Of a DNA stretch of 64,000 nt, positions 25,001-35,258 are shown piece after piece. Made by a program: the position numbers and the translations under genes. The notes beneath the pieces were generated by a model that ran no database searches, was not told where the DNA came from, and saw only the letters and a program-made list of their open reading frames with translations. Within the stretch, counting starts at the first letter, position 1. Every line of letters begins with the position of its first letter. The DNA lies in NCBI GenBank assembly GCA_027625915.1, contig JANTQA010000008.1, positions 8,788,501-8,852,500 of the forward strand, written 5' to 3'. This DNA comes from Anaeramoeba flamelloides (lineage: Eukaryota; Metamonada; Anaeramoebidae).

Positions 25001-25639
25001 ATTTAAAAATGTCAAAATCGAAAATGTCATTTAAAGTGAGAGAAAAGATTGAAAAAGAAAAATAAAAAAATTAAAAACAACGAACAACATACCTCTAAGT
25101 AAATAGCAAGCATTTGGAAAGCAAATTTTTAATGCAAATAGATAAAAAATGATTTCAATACCAAAAAAACCACGATCAACATAATCACCTAGAAAAAGAT
25201 ATTTGTTTGTCTTTTGATCACACTCGCCCATTGTCTCAATGTAATTGATTAAGTCATAAAATTTTCCATGAAGATCACCAAAAATTACAACTGGCGAAGA
25301 AAATCTGACAAGATTTTTTTCTTTTTTTAAGACTTTTTTTGTTGTTCGAATAAGCTTGATTGCATCCTCTTTTTTTAATTTCCCTTCACGAAGGAGATGT
25401 TTACGTAAAGCTAAATGATCAGGAACCATTCCTCCATTTGGAAACAAAATATCAGTGGACATAGGTGTTCTTATTAATGGAAGTAAGGTTTTTAAAACGC
25501 GATCGCGTCCACAATTTACCTGTTTTTCTTTTTCTTTTTCATTTTCTTTTTCTTTTTGATCCACTTCTTTGTTTGGTTCAACATTTAAATTATTTCTTGC
25601 TAACCTTGAGAGGTTTTTTTTTCTTTGAACATTTGTCAT
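19095..25639 (-). CDS. cna: Calcineurin A (PP2B) catalytic subunit
   Basis: Ca2+/calmodulin-regulated Ser/Thr phosphatase, normally paired with calcineurin B. Exon 1 is 25639 to about 25093 and exon 2 about 20598 to 19095; together about 683 residues. Metallophosphatase motifs are in order: GDLHGKF (121-127), GDYVDRG (151-157), LRGNHE (181-186, split by the intron), CVHGGISP (231-238), RAHEAQDEGF (about 314) and FSSPNYAGIYNN (341-352). EPYWLPKFLDVFAWS matches the PP2B segment that leads to the calcineurin B-binding helix. After about residue 405 follow a Glu/Asp run, then a Lys/Asn/Glu-rich tail. A basic-hydrophobic stretch, KIVFLLGLMNDFNKIRKKKG (about 480-505), could bind calmodulin (inference). 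No autoinhibitory motif is recognised, and the tail is longer than in animal forms. The intron is about 4.49 kb, and no GT-AG placement keeps the frame: either the boundary is non-canonical or one base is missing. Confidence 0.95.
21014..21079. repeat. 22-bp tandem repeat, three units
   Basis: Three consecutive copies of TTGAATTATGTTTGAAAAGT followed by AT, with one or two changes per unit, inside the calcineurin intron near its 3' end. Confidence 0.85.
22770..24080. repeat. Dispersed repeat R1, 3' part
   Basis: Collinear and clearly similar over about 1.3 kb to 58490-59660. Shared words include AATTTATTAATTTGAGTCT, TTTCCAATATAAAAC, ATTAACAAAGACTT, GAATTTTTTGACACTT and GTCACCAATAAAAT-like sequence. 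No terminal repeats or long open frame are seen, so it is probably an old, non-autonomous or decayed transposable element. It lies inside the calcineurin intron. Confidence 0.62.
24735..24761. other. Perfect 9-bp stem-loop
   Basis: CAAGTCCTT (24735-24743) pairs perfectly with AAGGACTTG (24753-24761) around a 9-base loop, GTTCAGAAA. It lies about 330 bp into the calcineurin intron. It stands out in the A+T-rich background; function unknown. Confidence 0.6.
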
Positions 25640-26398
25640 GGATTGTTTGGGTAAAAAAAAACTGTTGGGTTGTATAAAAGTATAAAAAAAATGTAAAAAA
25701 TTGGATTAAAAACTTTATTATAAATTTCTCACTTCAACAAAGTTTTGTGTTTTAAAAGTCTCTGAAAGTGTTCGTAAAGTGTATGGAAGTGTCTCTAAAA
25801 TTTGAAAAGTTTGGAAAAGTCATATGATTGTTTGTTTTAAATACACAAACAAAGAGAAATCTTGTACAAATTTCCAGGTTTTTATAATTAAAAAAAACCT
25901 TTTTTAGTATTTCTTTTTGATGGTTTCAAACTGTTGGTTTTTACAGACAAGCCCATTTACATGTTTTTGAATTTTGAATGCTTAAAAGTACTGAATTGAA
26001 TTCTTCTTTCTGTTTTTTTATCAAGAGAAAATCCCGGAGAATTAGATTAAAATCTGTGCCTCTCTTTATTTTCTTCGTCCTTATTTATTCATTACCTAGG
26101 GCTGTTTTGAGTAAAACAAGAACTGTCTTTCATTAACAATTTTTGAAGATGAAAAAACGATAATCCTTGATCTTTTTTCTCCCATTTCAAATACTAGTAG
26201 CATTGAATTATGAATCAAAAATATATTTTTCTATTTTCAAGAAGTAAATTACCAACTAAAGTATCACAGTACCTCTTTATGGCATATAACTGTTTGAAAT
26301 AATATCAATTTATTTTTCTCCATTATCTTTCAAATTCTTCATAAGAACACAGAATATCTGACAAAATATTAAGTTGATGAATATTTTATTTTTTTCAG
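25640..26398. other. Upstream region of calcineurin A
   Basis: 5' flank of the minus-strand calcineurin gene. The words AAAGTGTTCGTAAAGTGTATGGAAGTGTC form a loose GTGT-rich cluster near 25760-25795. No supported gene. Confidence 0.4.
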
Positions 26399-26402
26399 TT
26401 AA

Positions 26403-27590
26403 GGGACAAGTGTCATTAGAGGTTTCACTGTAATAAAAGTAAGTTGTAATTGAAAGTAAATCATATTTGTTCTCGTCTTTTCAAATGGTAAAACAAAAAA
26501 ATCTATAATAAATTATGGAATAATAAATCATTAGATTTTTTTTTTTAATTAACATAATTAAATAATAATAATTTTGAAAAACTGATTTTAAATTATCTAT
26601 TTCTAATCCTAACAATAGAAAACAAAATAATACTATTATTTTCATTTAAAAATTGTTATTTATTACTTCTAAAGGTAAATATTTTATCATTTTTTTAATT
26701 TCAAGATATACACAATAATTATTAACTCTTAAAAACACAAAGAATGATTCTTTTTTATTTTCTTTTCGGGAAATTAGTTATATTCTCAATATATTTCTAA
26801 TAGATAAAAATCTTTTGTAAAAAAATCAGTGAGTTAAGGAGGAACGTTCTAAATATATTATTCATATTAAACACAAACAATAACCTTCCATTCTTGTTAA
26901 GGCTCTTATAATCTTTATATAAAGATTAAAATAAATTTTTATTTCGAAAAAAAGTGTTTTTTTTTTTTTCATTTTTTGATCTCTTTCTAACCTCATTTAC
27001 CTAGCACAGAGAAATACACTTCAGAAAATACTAATCCAATTATTTTTTCATTTAGGTCAATTATCACTGTTGATAAAAATGCTAATAACTGAGTAAAAGT
27101 GATTAATTTCTTCAGAAGCCATTACTACGCTTTTTTACTTTTTCGTGGTATTAGGTATTAAAAAATAACAAAAATTAAATGATAAAAAAACTATTTTAAT
27201 CTTTGGATATAGGATCATAAGGGTATTAATCGAAATGGAAGAGTTGTGTTTGTGGTTTATATGAAGAATTCATTTAGGACACCAATCATGAATTCTCTAT
27301 TGTTTTATCAACTAATGAGATTTTCACGGCAAATTTATGGAAAAAAATTTCCAACTTTAAGGTTATAATTCAAATTATTAAACCTTTAAATTTGTCTTTA
27401 AATATTTTTTTCTAAAATTATTGAATTACCACTCACATATATATCATTTTTAATTGGTGATATCACCTTTTGGTATGTTTTTTTTAATTAATTTTTTTGA
27501 GACATTTCAATTGTGGATAAATAACTTGATTTATTATTGATAGTTATAAAATCTACACTATTTCTAAAAAAGAGGGTCAAATGTATTTTA
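26403..27590. mobile_element. TTAA-family element, copy 3 (diverged, longer)
   Basis: The left end, TTAAGGGACAAGTGTCATTAG, followed by AAGTTGTAATTGAAAGTAAAT, matches the left arm of the element at 528. The region 27330-27530 (AAACCTTTAAATTT…CATTTTTAATTGGTGATATC…GAGACATTTCAA) matches 1070-1210 of copy 1. The middle is longer than in copy 1, so extra sequence is inserted or expanded. The right terminus is degraded. Confidence 0.5.
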
Positions 27591-29038
27591 ACATAAATTT
27601 TACAAACCCAATCTTCAAAAAAGTATTTAAATTCCCAAAATCATTAACCGATAATTTATAGATTCTTGTTAATAATTCAATTTATTTTTTAGTATTGTAT
27701 TACATAAATAAAAGATATTAACTTTTCTAATCTTAATTTAATCTGATATTTTTTCGGTGTGAAAATTGAATTTTATTTTTTTTTTTTTTTGATGGAAAAA
27801 AATCATTTCATAACATGTTTAATCTCAACAAAATTTTCAATAAAAGGGAAAAGATATAGATATATATGTTTGTTTAAAAAATAATTTGTACCCTTTCCAA
27901 ATTTCCAGTTTTTTATTATATTTGTTCCTACACCATTTTCTCTCGAAAAAAAGTATTATTTTTTTTTTTTTTTGGAAATATTTCATCCAACATATTTTGA
28001 AATAAATACCTTTGCTATTTATTCAATTATTTATTACTATAAAACTTATTTTTCTATTTTCTATTAATGGATAGTTCCATTAAAAATATGATTTTTTTTA
28101 TGAAATGGTAAAACAAGTGAAATAATTGTTTGGGAATACCTAATATATTATTATTTTGAATATGATTAGGATTATGATTATAAATATTTGGTAAAATATA
28201 GTACATTTAATCTGGAAAATGAAACTATTTAATCTTTTATATGAGTACAAAGAGTGTTACATTTATAATTTGATAGTATATTATTTAAATAATTGTAAAA
28301 AAACCAAATCGGATATTTGTACAAAGAGTGAATACAGGTTATAAAATCAATTCGTATAAATACCAGCTAATATTAAATCAGATTATCTGAGTTAAAAGTT
28401 TTTTAAATGTGTGAGATGATATATTTTTTGAATTGGTTAAAGTATGAAGGTTATTATGTAGAAAATATTTTTTAAAAATAAATTTATAAAACCCCGGTTT
28501 CAAATGCTCTTTAGTGTAAAAGGTAAGGTAAATTAATTCTATTGTGATATTTTGATTGAGAAAATAAAATATTTTTATGTTATCTGATAATACGATTCGA
28601 AATCTTCTTTTTCTTGAAACTTATTTCCTTTTTTAAAAATAATTTTTTTTTTTTTACTTTGAAATTATTTTGAAGAAAAAATTATTTTTTATGGAGTCAA
28701 TTTATTAGTATTTATTTAAATATTTGAGTAAAGTTAATTTTAAAAAAATAAATAAAATCTTTTTCAAACAAAAGTTTTCACCTCTCAAATCATCAATACT
28801 ATTGAATTTGATGTTAATAAGATAATTACTTATTTGGTGGTTTTCATTTGAATTATTCATTTTTTCATTTTTTGTTTTTTTATCTATTGGATATTGAACA
28901 GTTGGAAAATGAAAAAAAAAAAAAAGTATAATAAGAAGAAGATAATTTGGAAATAATCTGACAGAAAAAAAAACGGAAACAGTTTAAGTTTTATTTTGAA
29001 TGGGCTAGATATAGGAATTAAGAAAAACCATTATTGGA
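27591..29038. other. Gene-poor intergenic region
   Basis: A+T-rich. TACAAAGAGTG occurs twice (about 28245 and 28320) in a loose direct repeat. No coding-like frame until 29.0 kb. Confidence 0.4.
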
Positions 29039-29281
29039 TTGATATTTGGAACAAAGAAAAAAAATAGTGAAAAAAAAAAAAAAACAATTACAACAAAATA
29101 CCCAGATGAATTATGGCTTTATATTCGAAATGGGACTTTAAAGAACAAAAATTTGACTTGTAAAGAGTTATCAATAAAATGTAAAGAAGTTTTTCTCAAT
29201 TCACTTTGTTCAAAGGTTGTTATTGATTTGATAATTTTTTTCCCAGACAATTTACAAAACGAGATTTCTCATTTCAAATAA
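29039..29281 (+). other. Orphan coding-like fragment
   Basis: An 80-codon open frame beginning without ATG. It reads YPDELWLYIRNGTLKNKNLT and continues CKELSIKCKEVF…FFPDNLQNEISHFK, a helical, balanced composition unlike the flanking DNA. Just upstream, another frame reads NGLDIGIKKNHYWIDIWNKE before an A-run, so the two may be parts of one coding region. No family is recognised. It could be an isolated exon or a broken gene. Confidence 0.25.
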
Positions 29282-30548
29282 AAGGGCACACACCAATTTT
29301 TAAAATATTTAATTTTAATTTTTATTGTTTTGTTTTAATGAGTTTTAAATTTTCATTAGAGTGTTTTTTATCTTTTAAGGGTTTTTTATATTTTAGAATG
29401 ATACTAAAATTAATTTGATTTAATTATGAATAAATCCTGAAAATTTTATTGGCCTTTTTTAAAAAAAAAAAGGTTTAGGAAATATATACATCATTAATCA
29501 GGTCTATTAGATATATATATATTCCAAAATTATCCAAGTGTATCAGTGTATAATATCATTGAATTTTTACTTTAGTAGATAAAATTTCTTTTATATTTAA
29601 AAAAAAAAATACTCAAAAAACTAGATTATGAAGTTAAATATTTTTTTCTAAATCAAATTTAAAAAAATTTTTTTAGTTATATTTTTTTTTCAAATATCAC
29701 CCTTGGTATGTACTTTAAATTATAATAAAGGTATTAGTGGATATTATTTAAGTATTATAAAATATATTTAAAATGTTGTGTCATTCTGGTACTTTTTAAA
29801 ACGGAAAAAAAAAATAATAAAATAATCCCATAAAACTTTCTAATATCCATATTAAGATATTACTAACTCTATAAAAAGGTTATTTCTTTAATATAAATCC
29901 ATTTTTATCATCTTTTGTGTGTGTGTATGTGTGGCTATTTCAAAGTAAAATTAATTTTCTTACAAGAAATAAATACAAAAATGCCCTAATTGACAAAAAG
30001 ATGATTAAAACTGAAATCTCAAAAAAACCTCAAAGGTTTTATTTTTTTCTTAAAATGTTTGATTCTTTTTCAAAAAAAAATTAAAAAAATATTTTTTTAG
30101 TTATTAAATTTTGAGAATTTTTGGATTCTATTAAAAACCAAATTTAAACAAGAAATAAATTGAAATATATCATTGAAATAAAAAAGAATATTTGAGAAAT
30201 TTTCAGAAAAAGAATCAAAATGTCAACTCCGAATCAAAAATAAAAATCAAAATAAAAATAAAAATAAAAAAAAAACATAGTGTTTTCAAAAATAAAGGGT
30301 TTCTCATAATACTTTATAACCTTTTTCAATTTTATAAGAATTTAATAAACATACAATCAAATATTTTTTTTAAAATTAAAGGAAAATTATTATTATTTAA
30401 AATGAAATAAGTAAAAAATAAAATAAATGAAAGAGAAAATTATATAAACAAAAACACTCATAATTTATTGAAAAAGAATAATATCTAATCTATAAAAGTT
30501 TTGATTGAATTTCAATTATCAAAATATTGATTGATTGAATTTCAATTA
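29282..30548. other. Intergenic region downstream of the PAS gene
   Basis: A+T-rich spacer. A near-perfect direct repeat, GATTGAATTTCAATTATCAA, occurs twice at about 30502-30558, overlapping the 3' end of the minus-strand PAS gene. No other gene was seen. Confidence 0.4.
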
Positions 30549-33500
30549 TCAAAAGATTAATTGATTTTCCAGGGAATCGGCAAATTCAATAATTGGTGGT
30601 TTTTTGTTGTCAATTTGATTTTCTGTTTCTTTATTTGTATTGGGTATGGTTTTAATTGTTTTTCGGAGATTTGAAATGCTTTTCCTTAAAGCGAATAATT
30701 TTTTTTTAGATTTATGGTTTTTAGAAAGAAGCTCGCGTTTGATCTTTTTTTGGGATTGTAAATTTTCTAAAATGTGAACCATTTGAGATTCCATTTTGAC
30801 ATATTTTGTTTTATTTTTTTTCCTTTCATCAAGTAGTTCCATGGATAATTGTTTGCATGTTTCTTGTTTGGTAAAAAAGGAACTTTTATGAACATCTAAT
30901 ATTTTGTCTAATAATTGCTTTATTTCGTCGCTTAATTGTTCTTTTATCTCATATTTGTTGAGTGTTTTCATAATTTCTTCGATACCATCAGAAATATCCA
31001 AGTATGACTCATCTATTGTTCTAGAATTTTGTTCGATCGGGTTGCTTTTGATAATTTTTTTGCGTTCGATCTTTGAATCGCTTTCTGTTTCATTTTTGCT
31101 CTCGCTATTATTTTCTTGTTCTTTTTGTTGTTCATCTTTTTTTTCTTCTTGTTCTTCTATCTCTTTTGATGTGTTAATAAGGAAGGTTCTCGTTTTTGAA
31201 ACAAATGAAGACCTTAGTTTTAACAATTCGTCCTGGTTCCTATTGTTTAAAAGACTTCCCAAACTTGGTGATACAGTCATTTTCTGAAAGTGAAGTACTT
31301 TATTCACATTGTCAGTTAAATTGCCTTTTTTATATTTGATTTGATCATGATCAGATAATGCTGTTTTTTCATTTAAATTTGTTTCTTCATTATCTTCTTT
31401 TGTTGGTTTTGTGATCATTGAGATTGAAATTTGTGAAAGAGTAGTTGTACCAATTTCAAAAACTATTTTTTAAAAAAAAAAGATAAAATGTAAAGTTAAA
31501 AATTGGAAAAAAATTGATAATTAAATAAAATACAAAAAAAAAAAAAAAAAACAATTGATCTTATAATTGGTGACTATCAAATAATATAAATTTGAACAAA
31601 AAATTAAACATCAAAAAAAAATTATAAAAATAAATTGATAAAAGTAGTCATTTAAATTGTAAGGGACTTGTTTTAAATAAATTTTGTCACTCTTTTTGAC
31701 AGGAGTTTTTAAAAAGAAATTTAAAAGTTTTCAAAATTATTTAAATTTGTGGCAAAATAATGATATATATTATTAATCATTTTTTTTTTTTTTTTTCCTA
31801 TCAATTCTGTGTCAGATAGAAAAGTTATGGAATTTTATATGTCGGTAATGTTTAATTAACGTATCAACTTGATCCTTTAAATAAATAATTGAAAAATGTT
31901 TTTATTTTAAACCTTTTAGGAAATTATTGTTCTGAAAAATCTTACTCTTACCAAAGTATCAAAAATTGTTTCTTAGAAAAAAAAAAATACATTTTTAACA
32001 TTTACAAATTGCAAATAATAGTGAATGGTTGTTTTTTATATTATTTCGTTGATATATAACTTAAAGGTTATTAATATTCTTTACTGGGTGGTTGTCTTTT
32101 TATAAGTGTGAAAAAAAAAATAATTGAAATTGGAAAAACTTTTATGTCTTTGTAATATATATGAAAAAATATTTTTTTCACTTTGTGTTCCTTTTTTTTT
32201 TTGTCTGGTTCATTTCAAAAGAAATAAATGGAAACTGGTTTGTAGAATTTGCTTTGAGTGCCTTTTTATTTTTTTGGTTGTTATACTTTCAAGTTAAATA
32301 ACAATTCAAACGTGGAGAAGACAGAAGAATTTTAGAAAAGAAAATAAAGTGAAATTTTTTTCTCATTTAAATTTCAAATTTCAGAATTATTGTTCTAATA
32401 ACTATTTTTTTGAAAAGATGTTTTTTTGTAAAGGAATCACTCCTTTTTTAATATTAAACAAGAAAGATTTACTTTTCAAATCAACTTTTTGAAATCAAGA
32501 GTGTGTTTTTTTTTTTTTTTTTTTCAACCAAGGTGTATATCCCCAGCCATTTGTTTCGCCTTTCTCTTGAAAATTTGGATGAGAATAAACAAGAGATTGT
32601 CTTGAATTTCGCCACCATTCTTATTTATTCGTTTTTTTTTTATTTTTTTTGAAGAAAACCATATTTTACAAATTTGTTTTTAAAATATTATTATCAAACC
32701 AATCCAAAACTAAGAATATTGTTTTAACTATCAAAGGGAAAAAAAAAAATGAATTCTCAAAAATAAAATACCACTACAAGAAATTCGATCAAAAAAAAAA
32801 AAAGAAAAATTGTTCAAAAAAATAAAAGAAAGATTCCATAAATATTTTGAGTTTTTTTAATTTAAAGGGTATTATTATTTTAAAATCGAACCAATTTGTC
32901 AAATAAATCTCAATTTCTCAAAAGGAATTTAAATAATCGTAATATTTACTTTTTCAAATTTGAATTTAATGTTTTTAAATAAATTTGAGAATATAAAAGT
33001 CTTTTTGAAAATTCTTTTAGAAACGGGAAAGTAATTTGTTAAAACAAAATTTTAGCAATCAAAGGTTTTTCCATTTATAATTAAAAATGAAATTGAATAA
33101 AGAAGAGGTAATTATGTCAAATTTTAAACAGATAAGATCAAGAAATAAATGGTTTTTTTTTTGTTTTTTCTTGATCAATTGTTTAGTTGTTTTGATTTTC
33201 TTTTTTTAATTGATATGTAAATATATTATGCTTGGGTAAGTTACACTCCCTTTTTTATTAAAGTATTAATGTATTTAGTTAAAGAAATGATTTGAATGAT
33301 TCGATTTCAAATAAATGGTGTCACTCAAAATTGGTAAAATGTGCTTGCCTCCTTAAGGCTGTAAGTTCCCAATTAATTTTTCAGAAACACACCTAAACCA
33401 TCATTTTATATTGGTTGAGGATGTTTCATTTTTTTGTCAACAAATTAAAAAAAAAAACGTAAGGTTGGTTTTTGGGGTGTGTCTGAAGAATTCATATGAA

Positions 33501-34875
33501 TGTACCTCCTTAAAAAAGTGAGAACTAAACTTTTTAAAAAGGAGTTTTCATTACAATCTTGTTCTTGGTTTGTAACTATTTTAGAAAAAAAGTGTGAACC
33601 TCTAGTTTTCAAAAGTGTTGCTCTAACTGTTTAAAAGCAGTGAATTGGTATTTTGCGTAAAGCAGATAAAACTTTTCGTTGACAGTTATCGTACGTGTTG
33701 TGCTTATTATGAAATTCTCCAAATCCCAAATAACTTTAATAGATTTTTATTGCACCATTTTCGATTTTAGACGGATTGTTAATTGCAAAATAAAAAAATC
33801 TAAATTTTCATTCAGCTTTCCAAAAAACACATCCCAAGAAACGTAAACAAATCATCAAAAGTTCCCAATTCTCAAATATCAATTAATAATTTATGATGGT
33901 TGTAAGATATTAAAAATTCCAAATATTACATGATTTAATTCTAAAAAATCTTTTTTCGAAAGTTGAATGAAAATTTTATTCCATTTATTTTGTAACAAAT
34001 AGTAAGAGTCTTCAGCAATATAAACTTGAATAAAAGCCTTGAAAGCCCTCTCAAAAAAAAAAAAAAAAAATTATCTTATTTCTTTCTCGACTTTTTTCAT
34101 ATCGTTATTTTCCAATTTGGAAAGAAAAATTTTTATTTCAAGTTCTAAAATATTTTTCTTTTGTATTTGTTGAAAAAACCAAAGACCCTCACACAATCAC
34201 TTGAAAATGGTATTTTGAAATTTTAATTGAGCTTCCTTTTTGAATATTAAGATTAAATTTAATTATTATAATTTGATTTTCATGGTATTTTTATGAAAAA
34301 AATATCTAAAGACCAAAAAAAAATCCAAATACTAAACTCTTTTAGGTTGAGTCTAATCTAAATTTGGGTCGTATATTTTTGTTTTCAAAGGGGAAGAATA
34401 GAAATTTTTTGAAGAAGGCGAGGTGGTTGGTATTCAAATTTTAAAGAGTAAGGCCAAAATCAGTTTTTTAGTTTAAAAATCTCGTGAAATAAATTAGTTT
34501 TTTTATTTTTGAATTTATTTGCTTTTAATTATTAAAAAAACATTTCTACCTTTTTCAAATTCGAGTGTTTCTCACTTAACTTTACAAAAGAATAATAAGT
34601 TTATAAAAAAAGTGTAAAATTGTGATTTGAAACAGTTAAGGAAAAAAAATTTGAAATCAAAAAAAGTGAGATTTTGCAAAAAAAAAAAAAAAAATTTCCA
34701 ATTATGAAGAGTCGAAAGTTAAAAAAAAAAAAAAAAAAATTTACATTTTAAAGCACAATTGATCCACCCTTTTCGTTTTGAAGGTGTTTCATATTCTAAA
34801 TTGATTGTGTTTGATCTGGATTCCATTCTATTCATAAGAAAAGAAAAGTGAAAAAAGAAATTAAAATTCGGATTG

Positions 34876-34910
<35 letters not shown>

Positions 34911-35258
34911 AAAAGGAAAAAAGAGTCGATTAATCCGAAATAATCCAAAACGAAAGAGAGAAGAAGAATTAAAAAGCTAAAAAGAATACCTTTTTGTTTC
35001 ACGAAACCATATCAAAAAGTGTTGAGTTGTTTTTGTGTTTGGCAAATGGCTTTGCGATTTTGGAAAAAAATCTTTTAACCCAAATCGAAAAAGTCTTTTT
35101 TTTTTGTAGATTGAGACGAGTTTTAAAAAGCTTAAATTTGCATCAAGCCAACAACAATTCTGATCCAAGACAACAATTGGTGTTGTGTGCTTATTTACGA
35201 TTTTTAAATACCTTTTGAGTGGCTTTTTTGCGACTGATGTTGGTAGTTCGTTCCCCAT
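30549..35258 (-). CDS. PAS-domain protein with C-terminal coiled coil
   Basis: Probable cytosolic or membrane-tethered sensory protein. The first coding exon (35258-34990) starts MGNELPTSVAKKPLKRYLKI; Gly2 could be myristoylated. Residues about 20-105 look like a PAS fold: TPIVVLDQNCCWLDANLSFL, then KDFFPKSQ and HFLIWFRETK. The donor is AAAAG|GTATTC. The second exon (about 31462-30549), after AAAATAG, reads FEIGTTTLSQISISMI, which would supply the last PAS strands. An acidic/polar linker with a Glu/Gln/Lys run follows, then a long coiled coil from about residue 245 to 350. The splice as written misses the frame by one base at a TTTTT run beside the acceptor; one T fewer would give about 393 residues. 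No kinase domain is present. If the join is wrong, the exons are separate genes (the downstream one has its own ATG at 31418). The ligand is unknown. Confidence 0.65.
31463..34989 (-). other. About 3.5 kb intron of the PAS gene
   Basis: Proposed intron between the two halves of the PAS domain, GTATTC…AAATAG on the minus strand. It contains one short inverted-repeat element (33371-33492) and several A runs. I found no extra exon in it. Confidence 0.6.
33371..33492. repeat. Short inverted-repeat element, 122 bp
   Basis: The left arm TTTTTCAGAAACACACCTAA is inverted on the right as TTTTTGGGGTGTGTCTGAAG, with about 28 bp arms and a 65 bp centre. CCTCCTTAA occurs directly repeated on both sides (about 33350 and 33505). 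Probably a small MITE remnant. Confidence 0.5.

Larger units (their letters stand above)
20599..25092 (-). other. About 4.5 kb intron of calcineurin A
   Basis: Bounded by AGAG|GTATGT on the 5' side and TATAG|TAATCATG on the 3' side; the conserved LLRG-NHECRS spans it. It holds a 22-bp tandem repeat, a dispersed repeat copy (22770-24080) and a 9-bp stem-loop. A plus-strand open frame at 21850-22035 has some coding-like words (RICKLHCNFEVVEKNEKK) but no start or partner exon that I can support. Nothing else was recognised. Confidence 0.85.
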
